64,000 bases of DNA, from the NCBI RefSeq assembly GCF_004323735.1, contig NZ_CP036455.1, forward strand, positions 2,971,101 through 3,035,100. Reading direction: 5' to 3'. Source of the DNA: Streptomonospora litoralis. Lineage in GTDB: Bacteria; Actinomycetota; Actinomycetes; Streptosporangiales; Streptosporangiaceae. Shown piece by piece: positions 1-8,534 of this stretch; position 1 is the stretch's first letter, and each line of letters starts with the position of its first letter. Below the pieces are notes generated by a model. The model made no database searches, was not told the origin of the DNA, and was given only the letters and a program-made list of their open reading frames with translations. The position numbers were made by a program, and so were the translations under genes.

Positions 1-2
1 CG

Positions 3-866
3 CCCGCGGCCCACGCCGCCTGGCGCCACGTCCGCCGGCGGCTGCGCAGCGGCGCCTCCACCGCCTATGCCGCCGCGGCCGCCGAACTCGCCGAGGTCGC
101 CGGATGGGTCCTGTTCGACGCCGAGCACCCCGCAGCACCCGCCGTCACCGCCGAAGCCGCCGGTGCGGCCGAGCGCGCCGCCGAACGCCCCATGCGCGAC
201 TTCGCGGTGACCAACCTGGCCCTGATGGAGGCCGAGCGCGGCCGCACCGGCGCCGCCGCCCGCCTGGCCGCCGACCTGCTGCAGAGTCCGCGCCTGCCCG
301 GCCGCGTGGCGCAGCTGGCACGCATCCGGCTGGGCCGGGCCCTGGCACCGGCCGGGTACCACCAGGCGTCGCGAGCCCTGCTCGGCCGCGCCGCCGCGGA
401 CCTGCAGGACTCGCTGCAGCCGCGCGATCCCGCCTGGACATGGTGGCTCGACGAATGCGAGGTGGCGGGCCACCGCGGCCTGGCCCTGGCCGCCGAGGGC
501 CGCCTGGCGGCGGCGCTGGCCGTGCTGCAGCGCGCGGCCGATCTCACCGGCCCGCGCCGGTCCGCCGATGCGCGCAGCCACCTGCACCACCACGTCTCGG
601 TGGCCGCCGTGGCCGCCCGCCTCGGCGCCTGGCCCGAGTGCGGCGCCGCCCTGGAACAGATACGGGCCTCGGCGCCCCACGTGGCCTCGGCGCGCAACCG
701 GCGCCGCCTGCGCGCCGCGCTGCACCTGGTGGGATCGCGGCCCGGCGCCCCCGGCCCGCTCGTCGACCTCGCCCGCCACACCGCCGGCGCGGCGCCCGGT
801 CTCACCCCGATTCGCCCGGCCGGTAGTGCTCGGCCATGGCCCCGGGGTCGAACGCCGCGGGGCTGA
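3..866 (+). CDS. C-terminal part of a TPR-type transcriptional regulator (5' end outside window)
   Basis: The frame is open from the first bases of the window to the TGA at 864-866, so the start lies upstream. The visible 287 residues are Ala/Arg/Leu-rich helical hairpins of the tetratricopeptide kind, including the phrase AGWVLFDAEH, typical of the C-terminal half of actinobacterial XRE-family regulators that carry an N-terminal helix-turn-helix. No DNA-binding part is visible, so the regulator assignment is by family resemblance only. The last 65 nt overlap the convergent VOC gene, so the extreme C-terminus is probably not conserved. Confidence 0.6.
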   Translation, partial: PAAHAAWRHVRRRLRSGASTAYAAAAAELAEVAGWVLFDAEHPAAPAVTAEAAGAAERAAERPMRDFAVTNLALMEAERGRTGAAARLAADLLQSPRLPGRVAQLARIRLGRALAPAGYHQASRALLGRAAADLQDSLQPRDPAWTWWLDECEVAGHRGLALAAEGRLAAALAVLQRAADLTGPRRSADARSHLHHHVSVAAVAARLGAWPECGAALEQIRASAPHVASARNRRRLRAALHLVGSRPGAPGPLVDLARHTAGAAPGLTPIRPAGSARPWPRGRTPRG

Positions 867-1266
867 CCTCGTCGAGGCTGTACCAGTTGCCGAAGGGGTC
901 GCGGAAGACCGCCTCGACACCGTAGGGAACCTCGTGGGGCTCCTGCAGGAACTCCACGCCCCGCGCGGCGTACTCGGCGTAGGTCGCGCGGCAGTCGTCG
1001 GTGTTCCACGCGCCGCCGCTGAGGGCTCCCTGGGCCACCAGGCCGCGGATGGCCGCGGCCGCCTCCTCGTCGTGCAGCGGCGGGCCCGGCACCGTCAGGC
1101 TCAGTTGGAACTGCGGATCGGCGGGCGGGCCCACCGTCAACCACCGCATACCGTCGTCCATCTGCAGATCGAAGCGCTCCTCGAAGCCCAACCTGTCCAC
1201 GAAGAAGCGTTTCGCCTGCTCGTAGTCGAAAACGAAGACGCTCGCCACGCCCATCCGGGTGATCAT
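802..1266 (-). CDS. VOC (glyoxalase/bleomycin-resistance) family protein
   Basis: This 154-residue protein has the two beta-alpha-beta-beta-beta repeats of the vicinal oxygen chelate fold: it opens MITRMGVASVFVFDYEQAKR and ends in the second-repeat signature FRDPFGNWYSLDEV. The frame is open much further upstream, but the ATG at 1266 starts the conserved fold and has a ribosome-binding site (AAAGGGG) just before it. Substrate is unknown; family members include dioxygenases, glyoxalases and antibiotic-binding proteins. It converges on and overlaps the preceding gene by 65 nt. Confidence 0.85.
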   Translation of the reverse strand: MITRMGVASVFVFDYEQAKRFFVDRLGFEERFDLQMDDGMRWLTVGPPADPQFQLSLTVPGPPLHDEEAAAAIRGLVAQGALSGGAWNTDDCRATYAEYAARGVEFLQEPHEVPYGVEAVFRDPFGNWYSLDEVSPAAFDPGAMAEHYRPGESG

Positions 1267-1896
1267 CGCCTGCCCCTTTCGGTCGGATGTCTCGGGCTCG
1301 GACCCGGCGCGGACCCGCGAGGACCGCGGCGGGCCTGTTCCGTGGCCGCCGCCGGGACGGGGGTGAGACGGCGCCGCCATTCGGGGAGAAGGCCGGGACC
1401 GCAAAAGGGGCGGCGCCGCAGCCGGAGGGGACGCATGCGCAGGGGGCGGGAGGTGACGGCGCAAGCAGCCGGACGCGGCCGCCGGCTCCCGGGCCGGGCG
1501 GCATCGCGGCCGCGCCGCAAGGCGATCAGCGCCATGACCGCATTCTAGCCGGTCACGGCCCTATCTGGAGTGTCCGTGGGAGTCGGTGGAGCATTCGCGG
1601 ACGCGACGCAGGGCACCGCCCGAGGTGTCCCCGAGGACCACGTGCGGGCCCGCCACAGCAGGCTGCGGCAGCGGGCCCGCGGGCGCGCAGCACCGATGCC
1701 GGATTGCCGCCGAGCAGCGGGAGATCCGGCCCGGCAACTCCGCACCACCGCGCACACAGCGGTGGTGGCGGGTCCGGTGTGGGGGTGCGGCGGGCGCTCG
1801 GCGGCACGCCGGCGCGCAGCGCTTCGCGCGTTCGGGCCTCATCGCCGCAGCCTCTGTGGTGAACGCCGCGGGCTCCCGACGGGGTTCCTTCGTCTA
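1267..1896. other. Non-coding gap, nothing identified
   Basis: These 630 bases between the start of the VOC gene and the end of soxR hold no frame with actinobacterial protein character and no recognisable RNA gene. The open frames present on both strands are low-complexity Arg/Pro/Ala translations of GC-rich DNA. Confidence 0.5.
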
Positions 1897-2424
1897 TCAG
1901 CATTCCTGCTGCTGTGTCGGGGCGCAGGCCGCGTCGTCGACGCCTGTGCGGTCGGCCTCGCGCGCCTGGGGGGTCAGCAGCCGGCGCGGGCCCGGACCGT
2001 TGTCGGCGAGGCGGTCGTGGGGGTTGGACAGCGTGCAGCGCTCCAGCGACAGGCAGCCGCAGCCGATGCAGTCGGTGAGGTCGTCGCGCAGCCGCTGCAG
2101 CTGGTTGATGCGCTCCTCGAGTTCGTCGCGCCAGGTCTGGGAGAGGTTGGCCCAGTCCTGGCGGGTGGGGGTGCGCGATTCGGGCAGGCAGTCCAACGCG
2201 TCGCGGATGTCGGCCAGCGGGATGCCGACCCGCTGGGCGACCCGGATGAAGGCGACGCGGCGCAGTGTGTCGCGGCGGTAGCGGCGCTGGTTGCCCGCGG
2301 TGCGGCGGCTGCTGATCAGCCCTTTGCGCTCGTAGAAGTGCAGCGCCGACACCGCGACGCCGCTGCGCTGGGCCACCTGCCCCACCGTCAGCTCCTTGGC
2401 CTTCCACGAGGGCTGGTCGGTCAT
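1897..2424 (-). CDS. soxR: Redox-sensing MerR-family regulator SoxR
   Basis: This 175-residue protein has an N-terminal MerR winged helix ([25 protein letters not shown]), a dimerisation coil, and the cysteine cluster [12 protein letters not shown], exactly the C-x2-C-x-C-x5-C spacing that holds the [2Fe-2S] cluster of SoxR. SoxR proteins activate genes when the cluster is oxidised by redox-cycling compounds; in actinomycetes the signals are often self-made pigments or antibiotics. The ATG at 2424 is preceded by GGAAGGGG. A palindrome in its leader suggests autoregulation. No soxS is present, as expected outside enterics. Confidence 0.95.
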   Translation of the reverse strand: MTDQPSWKAKELTVGQVAQRSGVAVSALHFYERKGLISSRRTAGNQRRYRRDTLRRVAFIRVAQRVGIPLADIRDALDCLPESRTPTRQDWANLSQTWRDELEERINQLQRLRDDLTDCIGCGCLSLERCTLSNPHDRLADNGPGPRRLLTPQAREADRTGVDDAACAPTQQQEC

Positions 2425-2814
2425 CGTCAGCCCCTTCCCGCACTCGAAATCAACCGTGGTTGAGGTTACTCGCTGCGGCGCGGGTGCGGCCAACCGGATT
2501 ACTGCCACTCCTTCCGATCCGTGTGCCGATCCGCTCGGCTCGCTGCCGCCTGCGGTAGTCGGGTCGGGTGCTCGCCGGTGACCGGGGGGCGGCGGCGCGC
2601 CGAGAGCGGCTCCACAGACAGCTCGACGAGGACCGGTCGCCCGCGTGTCCGTTATGCCGGTTTCTGAACGTTGACGTTCCGACCAGACCGGCAGGGCCGC
2701 CCAGCGAACCCGGGCCGCCTGGGCAGCGGGCCCCATGCCCCGTTCGCCCCGGGAGCACGGCGCGCGGGTGCACGGCCACCGGGGCTGCTCCGGGCATCGC
2801 CGGGTGCGCCGCCC
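2425..2814. other. Non-coding gap holding the SoxR box, a second dyad and a repeat core
   Basis: Beyond the SoxR operator, this 390-nt stretch holds an inverted repeat GAACGT-TG-ACGTTC at 2666-2679 and, at 2695-2710, the GGCCGCCCAGC core shared with three other gaps of this window. I see no gene. Confidence 0.5.
2450..2463 (-). promoter_or_regulatory. Probable SoxR operator
   Basis: TCAACCGTGGTTGA is a dyad with perfect 6-bp arms, extended on the minus strand to CCTCAACC-ACGGTTGA, which resembles the CCTCAA-N6-TTGAGG box of SoxR targets. It lies 26 bp before the soxR start. Autoregulation is inferred. Confidence 0.65.
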
Positions 2815-3339
2815 TCAGCCGCGGCCGCGCAGCGGCTCCAACTCGCCGGGGTCGCCGATGCGGCGCAGCTCGTCGGGGCCCGGTCCGGGGGCGGGGGTGA
2901 AGACCCGCACCATCACCGCCTCCCCGACGCAGGCGGCGGCCACCCAGGTCGCCGAGGTGGCCAGCACGGTGAAGGTGTGCGCGCGGCCGTCCAGGGCGAT
3001 GGTCTGCTGCGACCACGCGGCGTCGGCGGGCAGGGCGAAGGAGTGCGCGGCGGCGGGATCGCGCGCGCGGCGCTCCATGAGGTCGCGTTCGCCGCAGAAG
3101 GCGCGCAGTTCGCGTTCGGCGGCGGTGGGGTCGGGTCCCCGCAGGCGGGTGGCGATCTCGATGTCGGGGCCGGTGTCGGGGCCCTCGGGGGTGGAGCCGA
3201 AGTCGACCACGGCCTTGAGCAGGCCGCCGCCGCCGGGCTCCAGGGTGGTGGAGCTGATGCGGCCCCGCCGCCGGTCCCGGGCGGGGGCGTACAGCGGCAG
3301 CTCCGCCAGGATGCCTTCGATGCTGGCGTCGGGGTTCAC
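2815..3339 (-). CDS. Hypothetical protein, 174 aa
   Basis: I do not recognise this protein. The GTG at 3339 has GAAGG upstream and begins VNPDASIEGILAELPLYAP; reading the longer frame to 3462 would add a low-complexity Arg/Pro segment. The sequence is soluble and of mixed alpha/beta character, with a central acidic stretch (residues about 60-80) and a beta-rich second half (DGRAHTFTVLATSATWVAAA). There is no signal peptide or membrane span. It is divergent from the hydrolase-SDR operon and may share its control region. Confidence 0.7.
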   Translation of the reverse strand: MNPDASIEGILAELPLYAPARDRRRGRISSTTLEPGGGGLLKAVVDFGSTPEGPDTGPDIEIATRLRGPDPTAAERELRAFCGERDLMERRARDPAAAHSFALPADAAWSQQTIALDGRAHTFTVLATSATWVAAACVGEAVMVRVFTPAPGPGPDELRRIGDPGELEPLRGRG

Positions 3340-3446
3340 AGGCGGCCTTCGCGATCGGTGGGCGGGTGCGCGCCTGCGATTGTACGGCCGCGGCGCGGAC
3401 GGGGCGCCGCCCGTCACCGGTGCGGCGCACGCCCGCAAAACTCTTC

Positions 3447-3472
3447 CAATGATCATTGTCATGGTCTAGGCT
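3447..3472 (+). promoter_or_regulatory. Promoter region of hydrolase-SDR operon with palindromic operator
   Basis: CAATGATCATTG (3447-3458) is a perfect 12-bp palindrome just upstream of a TAGGCT -10 hexamer (3467-3472). It would sit in the promoter spacer, where a repressor would block transcription. The regulator is not obvious nearby. Confidence 0.5.
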
Positions 3473-3510
3473 CGGTCCCCACCCGCACCCCCGGGAGGAG
3501 CACCACCGCC

Positions 3511-4419
3511 ATGACCACCGCCCCCGCCCCCCGGCGCACCCTCACCGTCGCCTCCCCCGACGGCACCCGCCTGCACGCCGAAATCCACGGCCCCGAGAAC
3601 GCCCCCGCCGTCGTGCTGGCCCACGGCTGGACCTGCTCGACACGCCTGTGGCACCCCCTCATCACCCGCCTGGCCCACCGGCTGCGCCTGATCTGCTACG
3701 ACCAGCGCGGCCACGGCCGCAGCCAGACCCCCCGCCCCGCCGGCTACCACACCCCCGCCCTGGCCGACGACCTCCTGGCCGTCATGGACGCCACCCTGCA
3801 CCCCGGCGAGAAAGCCGTCCTAGCCGGCCACAGCATGGGCGCCATGACCCTCATGGCCGCCGCCGACCGCCCCCGCGTCGCCGCACGCACCGCCGCCGCC
3901 CTGCTGGCCAGCACCGGCCCCAGCGCCCTGCCCGAATCCTCCCGCGTTGTGCCCGGCGCAGCGCACCTGCCCCGCACCACGGCCCTCGCCCACCGCCTCA
4001 TGCTCGCCTCCCCCCTCCCGCTGGGCCCGCGCACCCGCCCGATCCGCGCCGCACTGCACTACATCACCATGGCCCCCGGCGCCGATGCCGCCGCCCTCGA
4101 CGCCTGCACCGACATGGTCCTGGCCACCCCCGCTCCGGCCCGCGCCCGCTGGGGCCGCGTGCTGGGCCGCCTCGACCTCGAACGCGGCCTGCGCCACCTC
4201 ACCGCACCCACCGTCATCGCCCAAGGCACCGCCGACCGCCTCACCCCCATCGCCCACGCCCGCCGCATGGCCCGCCTCCTGCCCGACTGCCGCGGCCTGG
4301 TCGAAATCGGCGCCACCGGCCACATGACCCCCCTGGAGACACCCGACATCCTCGCCCGCACACTCACCGACCTGACCACCGCCCACCTCGCCCCCCGCGA
4401 CCGCCAGGAGAGCGCATGA
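3511..4419 (+). CDS. Alpha/beta-fold hydrolase
   Basis: This 302-residue hydrolase carries the classic layout: oxyanion region HGWTC, nucleophile elbow GHSMG, acid in GTADRLTP and catalytic histidine in GATGHMTP. Esterases, lipases and haloperoxidase-like enzymes share this architecture and the substrate cannot be read from sequence. The ATG at 3511 follows GGGAGGAG. Its stop overlaps the start of the SDR gene (ATGA), so the two are translationally coupled and probably act on related substrates. Confidence 0.9.
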   Translation: MTTAPAPRRTLTVASPDGTRLHAEIHGPENAPAVVLAHGWTCSTRLWHPLITRLAHRLRLICYDQRGHGRSQTPRPAGYHTPALADDLLAVMDATLHPGEKAVLAGHSMGAMTLMAAADRPRVAARTAAALLASTGPSALPESSRVVPGAAHLPRTTALAHRLMLASPLPLGPRTRPIRAALHYITMAPGADAAALDACTDMVLATPAPARARWGRVLGRLDLERGLRHLTAPTVIAQGTADRLTPIAHARRMARLLPDCRGLVEIGATGHMTPLETPDILARTLTDLTTAHLAPRDRQESA

Positions 4420-5321
4420 TCCCCGCCCACCCCGCCCTCGCCCGCAAACGGGCCGTGGTCACCGGCGCCGCCCGCGGCCTGGGCCGCATGCTCGCGCTGC
4501 GCCTGGCCGCCGAAGGCGCCCACGTCGCCCTGGTCGGCCTCGAAGCAGACGAACTGAAAACCGCCGCCGAGGAATGCGGCCCCCACGCCCGCGCCTTCGA
4601 AGCCGACATCACCGACACAGCAGCGCTCGCCCACGCCGCCACCCGCGTCGAGGAGCACTTCGGCGGCCTCGACATCGTCGTCGCCAACGCCGGCATCGCC
4701 GCCGGCGGCCCCTTCGCCGACACCGCCGCCACCGACTTCGACCGCGTCATCGAAGTCAACCTGCTCGGCAGCATCGCCACCGCCCGCGCCTTCCTGCCCG
4801 CCCTGCAGCGCAGCCGCGGCTACCTGCTGCAGCTCGCCTCACTGGCCGCCATGGCCCCCGCCCCCCTGATGGGCGCCTACTGCACCGGCAAAGCCGGCGT
4901 CGAAGCCTTCGCCCACTGCCTGGCCCCCGAAGTCGCCGGCGACGGCGTCGACGTAGGCGTGGCCTACCTCAGCTGGACCGACACCGACATGGTCCGCGGC
5001 GCCGACGCCGACGCCGCCCTGGCGCACATGCGAAAGCGCCTGCCCTGGCCGATGAACCGCACCTACGCCCCCGAACCCGCCGTCGAACGGCTGCTGGCCG
5101 GCATCGCGCGCCGCCGCGCCCACGTCTACGGCCAGCCCTGGCTGCGCGCCGTCCAAGGGGTGCGCGGCGCCCTCCCGGGCCTCATCGCCGCCTTCGCCCC
5201 GCGCGAGCTCGCCCGCCTGGCCCCCCAGCTCGCGGCCACCCGCCACGCGCGCGCCGGAGCCGTAGGCGCCGGCGGCGCCGCCGACATGCGCGCCCGCCAC
5301 GACCGCGACCAGCGCGGCTGA
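4416..5321 (+). CDS. Short-chain dehydrogenase/reductase
   Basis: This 301-residue SDR has the cofactor motif TGAARGLG near residue 20, the NAG motif (VVANAGIAAGG), the catalytic serine in LASLAAM and the Y-x3-K pair in YCTGKAG. The tail beyond residue 220 (KRLPWPMNRTYAPEPAVERLLAGIARR) resembles SDRs found beside lipid or steroid hydrolases. It is coupled to the upstream hydrolase by a 4-nt overlap. NADP preference is likely from the arginine in the glycine-rich loop but not certain. Confidence 0.92.
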   Translation: MIPAHPALARKRAVVTGAARGLGRMLALRLAAEGAHVALVGLEADELKTAAEECGPHARAFEADITDTAALAHAATRVEEHFGGLDIVVANAGIAAGGPFADTAATDFDRVIEVNLLGSIATARAFLPALQRSRGYLLQLASLAAMAPAPLMGAYCTGKAGVEAFAHCLAPEVAGDGVDVGVAYLSWTDTDMVRGADADAALAHMRKRLPWPMNRTYAPEPAVERLLAGIARRRAHVYGQPWLRAVQGVRGALPGLIAAFAPRELARLAPQLAATRHARAGAVGAGGAADMRARHDRDQRG

Positions 5322-5344
5322 GCCGCCCGCGCGGCCCGGGCGGC
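5322..5344. terminator. Hairpin between convergent genes
   Basis: GCCGCCCG and CGGGCGGC pair around a 7-nt loop immediately after the SDR stop codon. There is no T-tract, so termination efficiency is uncertain; the convergent gene ends at 5361. Confidence 0.45.
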
Positions 5345-5360
5345 GCAACGGCGGGGCCGC

Positions 5361-5753
5361 TCAGCCGCGGCTGCGTATGGGGTGGTCCTCAGGCACCTCG
5401 ACCACACACAGCCACAACCCGTCCGGATCCTGCAGCCACATTTCCACCAGCCCCCACGGTTCGCGGCGCGGCTCGCGCGCGATGACCGCTCCGCGCTCGG
5501 CCAACTCCGCGCGGGCCCGGGCGATGTCGGGCACCTGCAGCCACAGCTGCACCGGCTCCGCAGCAGGCGCGGTGGGGCTGTGGCCCGACAACTCCAGAAA
5601 GCCCCCGCCCAGGAAGAACACGGTCCCGTAGGTGCCGCCGCCGGTGTTGAACTCGCGGTAGACCGCCAAGCCCACCACATCGCGGTAGAAGGCGCGGCTG
5701 CGCTCCACGTCGGTGGGATGGAGCAGGGTGCGGCTGCTGAGAACCTCGACCAT
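5361..5753 (-). CDS. VOC family protein
   Basis: This 130-residue single-domain VOC protein opens MVEVLSSRTLLHPTDVERSRAFYRDVVGL and ends in the metal-site glutamate region LVEMWLQDPDGLWLCVVEVP. It belongs to the glyoxalase/fosfomycin- and bleomycin-resistance superfamily. It is not closely similar to the VOC protein at 802-1266. It stands alone, converging on the SDR gene. Confidence 0.88.
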   Translation of the reverse strand: MVEVLSSRTLLHPTDVERSRAFYRDVVGLAVYREFNTGGGTYGTVFFLGGGFLELSGHSPTAPAAEPVQLWLQVPDIARARAELAERGAVIAREPRREPWGLVEMWLQDPDGLWLCVVEVPEDHPIRSRG

Positions 5754-6300
5754 GCCCCGAACCTACCCGCTGCGGCGCGGCGGGTGTCGGCGCCACCGCC
5801 TCCACTGCGGCGCGACCCCGCGTTGGGGGCGAATCTCACCGCACCGCGGCGCGTATGCGCTTCATCGCTCCCTCGGCCACCTCTACGGCGGCCACCCGCC
5901 CGCGGTCGGCGCCGAGCACGGCGCCCACCGTGCAGAGCCGGGGCCCCAACGCCCCGGATGTGGCGGCCCCGTCGGCGCCGTCGACCACCGCCGTCTCGGG
6001 CACCGGCACACCCGGCGGCGGCCACGGCAGGGCCTGCGGCCCCCGTCGGCGCCGCAGCGCCGTCCCCGCCGGGCACACCCCACCGCGACCGCCGCCACGC
6101 CCGGCTGTGCCGGTCCTCACGCCGCCACACCCGACCGCAAAAGATAGGATGATCCCGTTTGCGCGGTGACGTCCGCGCACCCGCGCCCACCCGCACTCCA
6201 CGGGCGAAGACGGGCGGGCACAGCCCCGCGCAGCCCCGGGCCCTGCACCGGCCCGGCCCGCGCCCGCCACCGGCACCCGACCCCACCCAGGAAGGCCGCC
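5754..6300. other. Intergenic region with promoter for the MFS gene
   Basis: No gene is supported in this 547-nt stretch. A -10 element lies at 6145-6150 and the last 20 bases hold the MFS ribosome-binding site. The frames reading leftwards here are Gly/Ala/Arg-rich translations of GC-rich sequence. Confidence 0.5.
6145..6150 (+). promoter_or_regulatory. -10 element upstream of MFS exporter
   Basis: AGATAGGATGAT contains TAGGAT, a strong actinobacterial -10 hexamer, in a short A-rich patch within otherwise GC-only sequence. It would give a leader of about 145 nt before the GTG at 6301. A clear -35 is not visible. Confidence 0.5.
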
Positions 6301-7491
6301 GTGCCCCCCGCCCTGATCGCGCTCGCCATCGGTGCCTTCGGCATCGGCACCACCGAATTCGTCGCCATGGGCATCCTGCCCCAGGTCGCCCGCTCCTACG
6401 ACATCACCATCCCCGCCGCCGGCCACATGATCTCCGCCTACGCCCTGGGCGTGGTCGTCGGCGCCCCACTGCTGGCCCTGCTATCGGCCCGCATCGACAG
6501 AAAACACCTGCTCATCGCCCTGATGGCGATGTTCACCCTGGGCAACCTCGCCTCCGCACTCGCCCCCGACTACCACCTGCTCATCGCCGCCCGCCTCGCC
6601 ACCGCCCTGCCCCACGGCACCTTCTTCGGCGTCGGCTCCGTCCTGGCCGCCGCCCTCGTGCCACCCACCAAACGCGCCCAAGCCGTGTCGCTGATGATCG
6701 CCGGCCTGACCCTCGCCAACGTCGTCGGCGTCCCTGTGGGCACCCTCGCCGCCCACCACCTCGGCTGGCGCGCCGCCTTCGCCCTGGTCACCGCCGTAGG
6801 CGCGGCCACCCTCATCGCCCTGGTCCTGCTGGTGCCCCACCAGCGCCCCCGACCCGGCTCCTCCATCCGCCGCGAATTCGCCGCCCTGACCCGCGCCCAG
6901 ACCTGGCTCGCCCTGGCCGTCGGCGCCCTGGGCTTCGGCGGATTCTTCGCCTCCTACAGCTACATCTCCCCGCTCCTCACCCGCGTCACCGGCCTGGCCA
7001 CCGACGCCGTCCCCCTCGTCCTCGCCCTCTGCGGCATCGGCATGACCTGCGGAAACCTCATCGGCGGCCGCGCAGCCGACCGCCACCTCATGCCCACCAT
7101 GTACACCGCCATGGCCGCCATGACCCTCGTGCTGCTCGCCCAGTGGCTGCTGGCGCCCCACCCGATCGCCGCCGTCGCGCTGGTGTTCCTGCTCGGACTC
7201 TCCAGCAGCGCTCTGGTCCCCTGCCTGCAGACCCGCCTCATGGACACCGCCGCCGACGCCCCCTCCCTGGCCGCCGCCCTCAACCACTCCGCCCTCAACT
7301 TCGCCAACGCCGCCGGCGCCTGGCTGGGCGGAATCGTCATCGCCGCCGGCCACGGCCTGGCCGCCCCCAACCTCCTCGGCGCCGGACTCGGAATCGTCGG
7401 CCTGGCCCTGATCACCGCCTCGGTGATCCGAGACCGCACGGCCCCGCCGGCCCCCACCCCGGCCGCCGACGCCCCCACCCGCACCACCTGA
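6301..7491 (+). CDS. MFS exporter, AraJ/YdeA-like (DHA1)
   Basis: This 396-residue protein has about twelve hydrophobic spans and opens PALIALAIGAFGIGTTEFVAMGILPQVA, the signature of the arabinose-efflux/chloramphenicol-resistance DHA1 branch. The loop 2-3 motif appears as ARIDRKHLL. The GTG at 6301 is chosen because AGGAAGG precedes it and the first transmembrane helix begins at once; the frame is open to 6166 but that extension is Pro/Arg-rich. The substrate is unknown. A strong terminator follows. Confidence 0.92.
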   Translation: MPPALIALAIGAFGIGTTEFVAMGILPQVARSYDITIPAAGHMISAYALGVVVGAPLLALLSARIDRKHLLIALMAMFTLGNLASALAPDYHLLIAARLATALPHGTFFGVGSVLAAALVPPTKRAQAVSLMIAGLTLANVVGVPVGTLAAHHLGWRAAFALVTAVGAATLIALVLLVPHQRPRPGSSIRREFAALTRAQTWLALAVGALGFGGFFASYSYISPLLTRVTGLATDAVPLVLALCGIGMTCGNLIGGRAADRHLMPTMYTAMAAMTLVLLAQWLLAPHPIAAVALVFLLGLSSSALVPCLQTRLMDTAADAPSLAAALNHSALNFANAAGAWLGGIVIAAGHGLAAPNLLGAGLGIVGLALITASVIRDRTAPPAPTPAADAPTRTT

Positions 7492-7530
7492 CACACCGCC
7501 CACCGGCCCACTGACACAGCCACCACAACC

Positions 7531-7561
7531 GGGCCAATCCGCACCGATTGGCCCCCTTTTT
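7531..7561 (+). terminator. Rho-independent terminator of the MFS gene
   Basis: GGGCCAATC pairs with GATTGGCCC around a 6-nt loop and is followed by CCTTTTT. This is a textbook intrinsic terminator 40 nt after the MFS stop codon. Confidence 0.9.
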
Positions 7562-7609
7562 CGACAGTCGATACCGTCCACCCGCCCGCACCGGATGCCG
7601 CCGCCCCGC

Positions 7610-7615
7610 TACAGT
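7610..7615 (+). promoter_or_regulatory. -10 element of a probable leaderless mRNA
   Basis: TACAGT ends 7 nt before the GTG at 7623, so transcription would begin at or beside the start codon. No ribosome-binding site is present, which agrees with leaderless translation. Confidence 0.5.
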
Positions 7616-7622
7616 GGCCTCC

Positions 7623-8327
7623 GTGACGGCCCACGACCGCATCCACACCCTCACCCGGCGGCTGTGGGACTTCCACACCGCCCCCGCCCAAGCCCCCGGC
7701 ACCGACTGCGACCTGCTGCTGGTCCTCGGCAGCCACGACCTGCGCGTCGCCGAGCACGCCGCCCGCCTCTACCGCGACGGCGCCGCGCCCCTACTGCTGT
7801 TCACCGGCGACCGCGGCCGCCGCACCGCCGGCGACGCCACCAGCACCCGCTGGCCCCGATCCGAAGCCCACACCTTCGCGCGCGCCGCCCGCCAGCACAC
7901 CCCCATCCCCGACGCGGCGCTGCTCCTGGAGACCCGGGCCACCAACACCGGCGAGAACTTCCACCGGGCCCGCGACCTGCTGCACACCACCGGCCGCACC
8001 GCCACCCGCGCCGCCGTCACCGCCAAGCCCTACATGGCGCGGCGCGCCCTGGCCACCGCCGCCGTGCACTGGCCCGAGCCGCACTGGACCTTCACCTGCT
8101 TCGGCGGCGGCTACGACGCCTACCCCGCCCCCGACCACCCCCGCGGCGAACTCGTCCACTTCCTCGTCGGCGACCTCCAACGACTCGCCGTCTACGCCCG
8201 CCGCGGCTGGAGCGCCCCCGTCGACGTGCCCGCCGACGTCTGGCAGGCCTACGACGCCCTCGTCGCCGCCGGCTACACCGGCCACCTGCTCAGCGGCGAA
8301 CCCGCCCGCACCGCCCACCCGCACTGA
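7623..8327 (+). CDS. YdcF/DUF218-like protein
   Basis: This 234-residue protein matches the DUF218 (ElyC/SanA/YdcF) fold. It has DLLLVLGSHDLRVAEHAARLY near the N-terminus, the conserved RATNTGEN motif near residue 100, and KPYMARRA. The family is thought to handle nucleotide or envelope substrates, but no reaction is established for this branch. The GTG at 7623 is chosen because an upstream start at 7548 would lie inside the terminator hairpin. It appears leaderless and monocistronic. Confidence 0.85.
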   Translation: MTAHDRIHTLTRRLWDFHTAPAQAPGTDCDLLLVLGSHDLRVAEHAARLYRDGAAPLLLFTGDRGRRTAGDATSTRWPRSEAHTFARAARQHTPIPDAALLLETRATNTGENFHRARDLLHTTGRTATRAAVTAKPYMARRALATAAVHWPEPHWTFTCFGGGYDAYPAPDHPRGELVHFLVGDLQRLAVYARRGWSAPVDVPADVWQAYDALVAAGYTGHLLSGEPARTAHPH

Positions 8328-8388
8328 GCCCGCACATCCACCTGCCGCCCGGCCGGGCATCCGGCGCCGCGCGGGCCGCCCCCGGAAC

Positions 8389-8516
8389 GTCGGTCGCCGC
8401 CACCGGCGAGCACCCGGCGCTTCAACCGCAGGCCCGGCCCTCCGCTGCCCTCGGCGCCGCTTTCCGGTGAAGACCGCCCGTCGTCCGGCAGACCGACAAG
8501 GCCGCCCAGCAGACCG
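8389..8516 (+). repeat. Dispersed non-coding repeat, copy A (128 nt)
   Basis: This stretch aligns along its full 128 nt with 60511-60638, roughly 70-75% identical by eye. Shared blocks include GCCACCGGCGAGCACCCG, GGCAGACC and AAGGCCGCCCAGC. It lies between the YdcF-like gene and the peptide deformylase. No coding frame is conserved between the copies. Confidence 0.55.
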
Positions 8517-8534
8517 GTGTTCTTAGATACGGCT

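Noticed and set aside
2666-2679. LexA (SOS) box
   Set aside because: GAACGT-TG-ACGTTC has six bases between GAAC and GTTC, whereas the actinobacterial SOS box has four, and no SOS gene follows.
6166-6300. Upstream GTG start for the MFS gene at 6166
   Set aside because: It would add 45 Pro/Arg-rich residues before helix 1, and the ribosome-binding site clearly belongs to the GTG at 6301.
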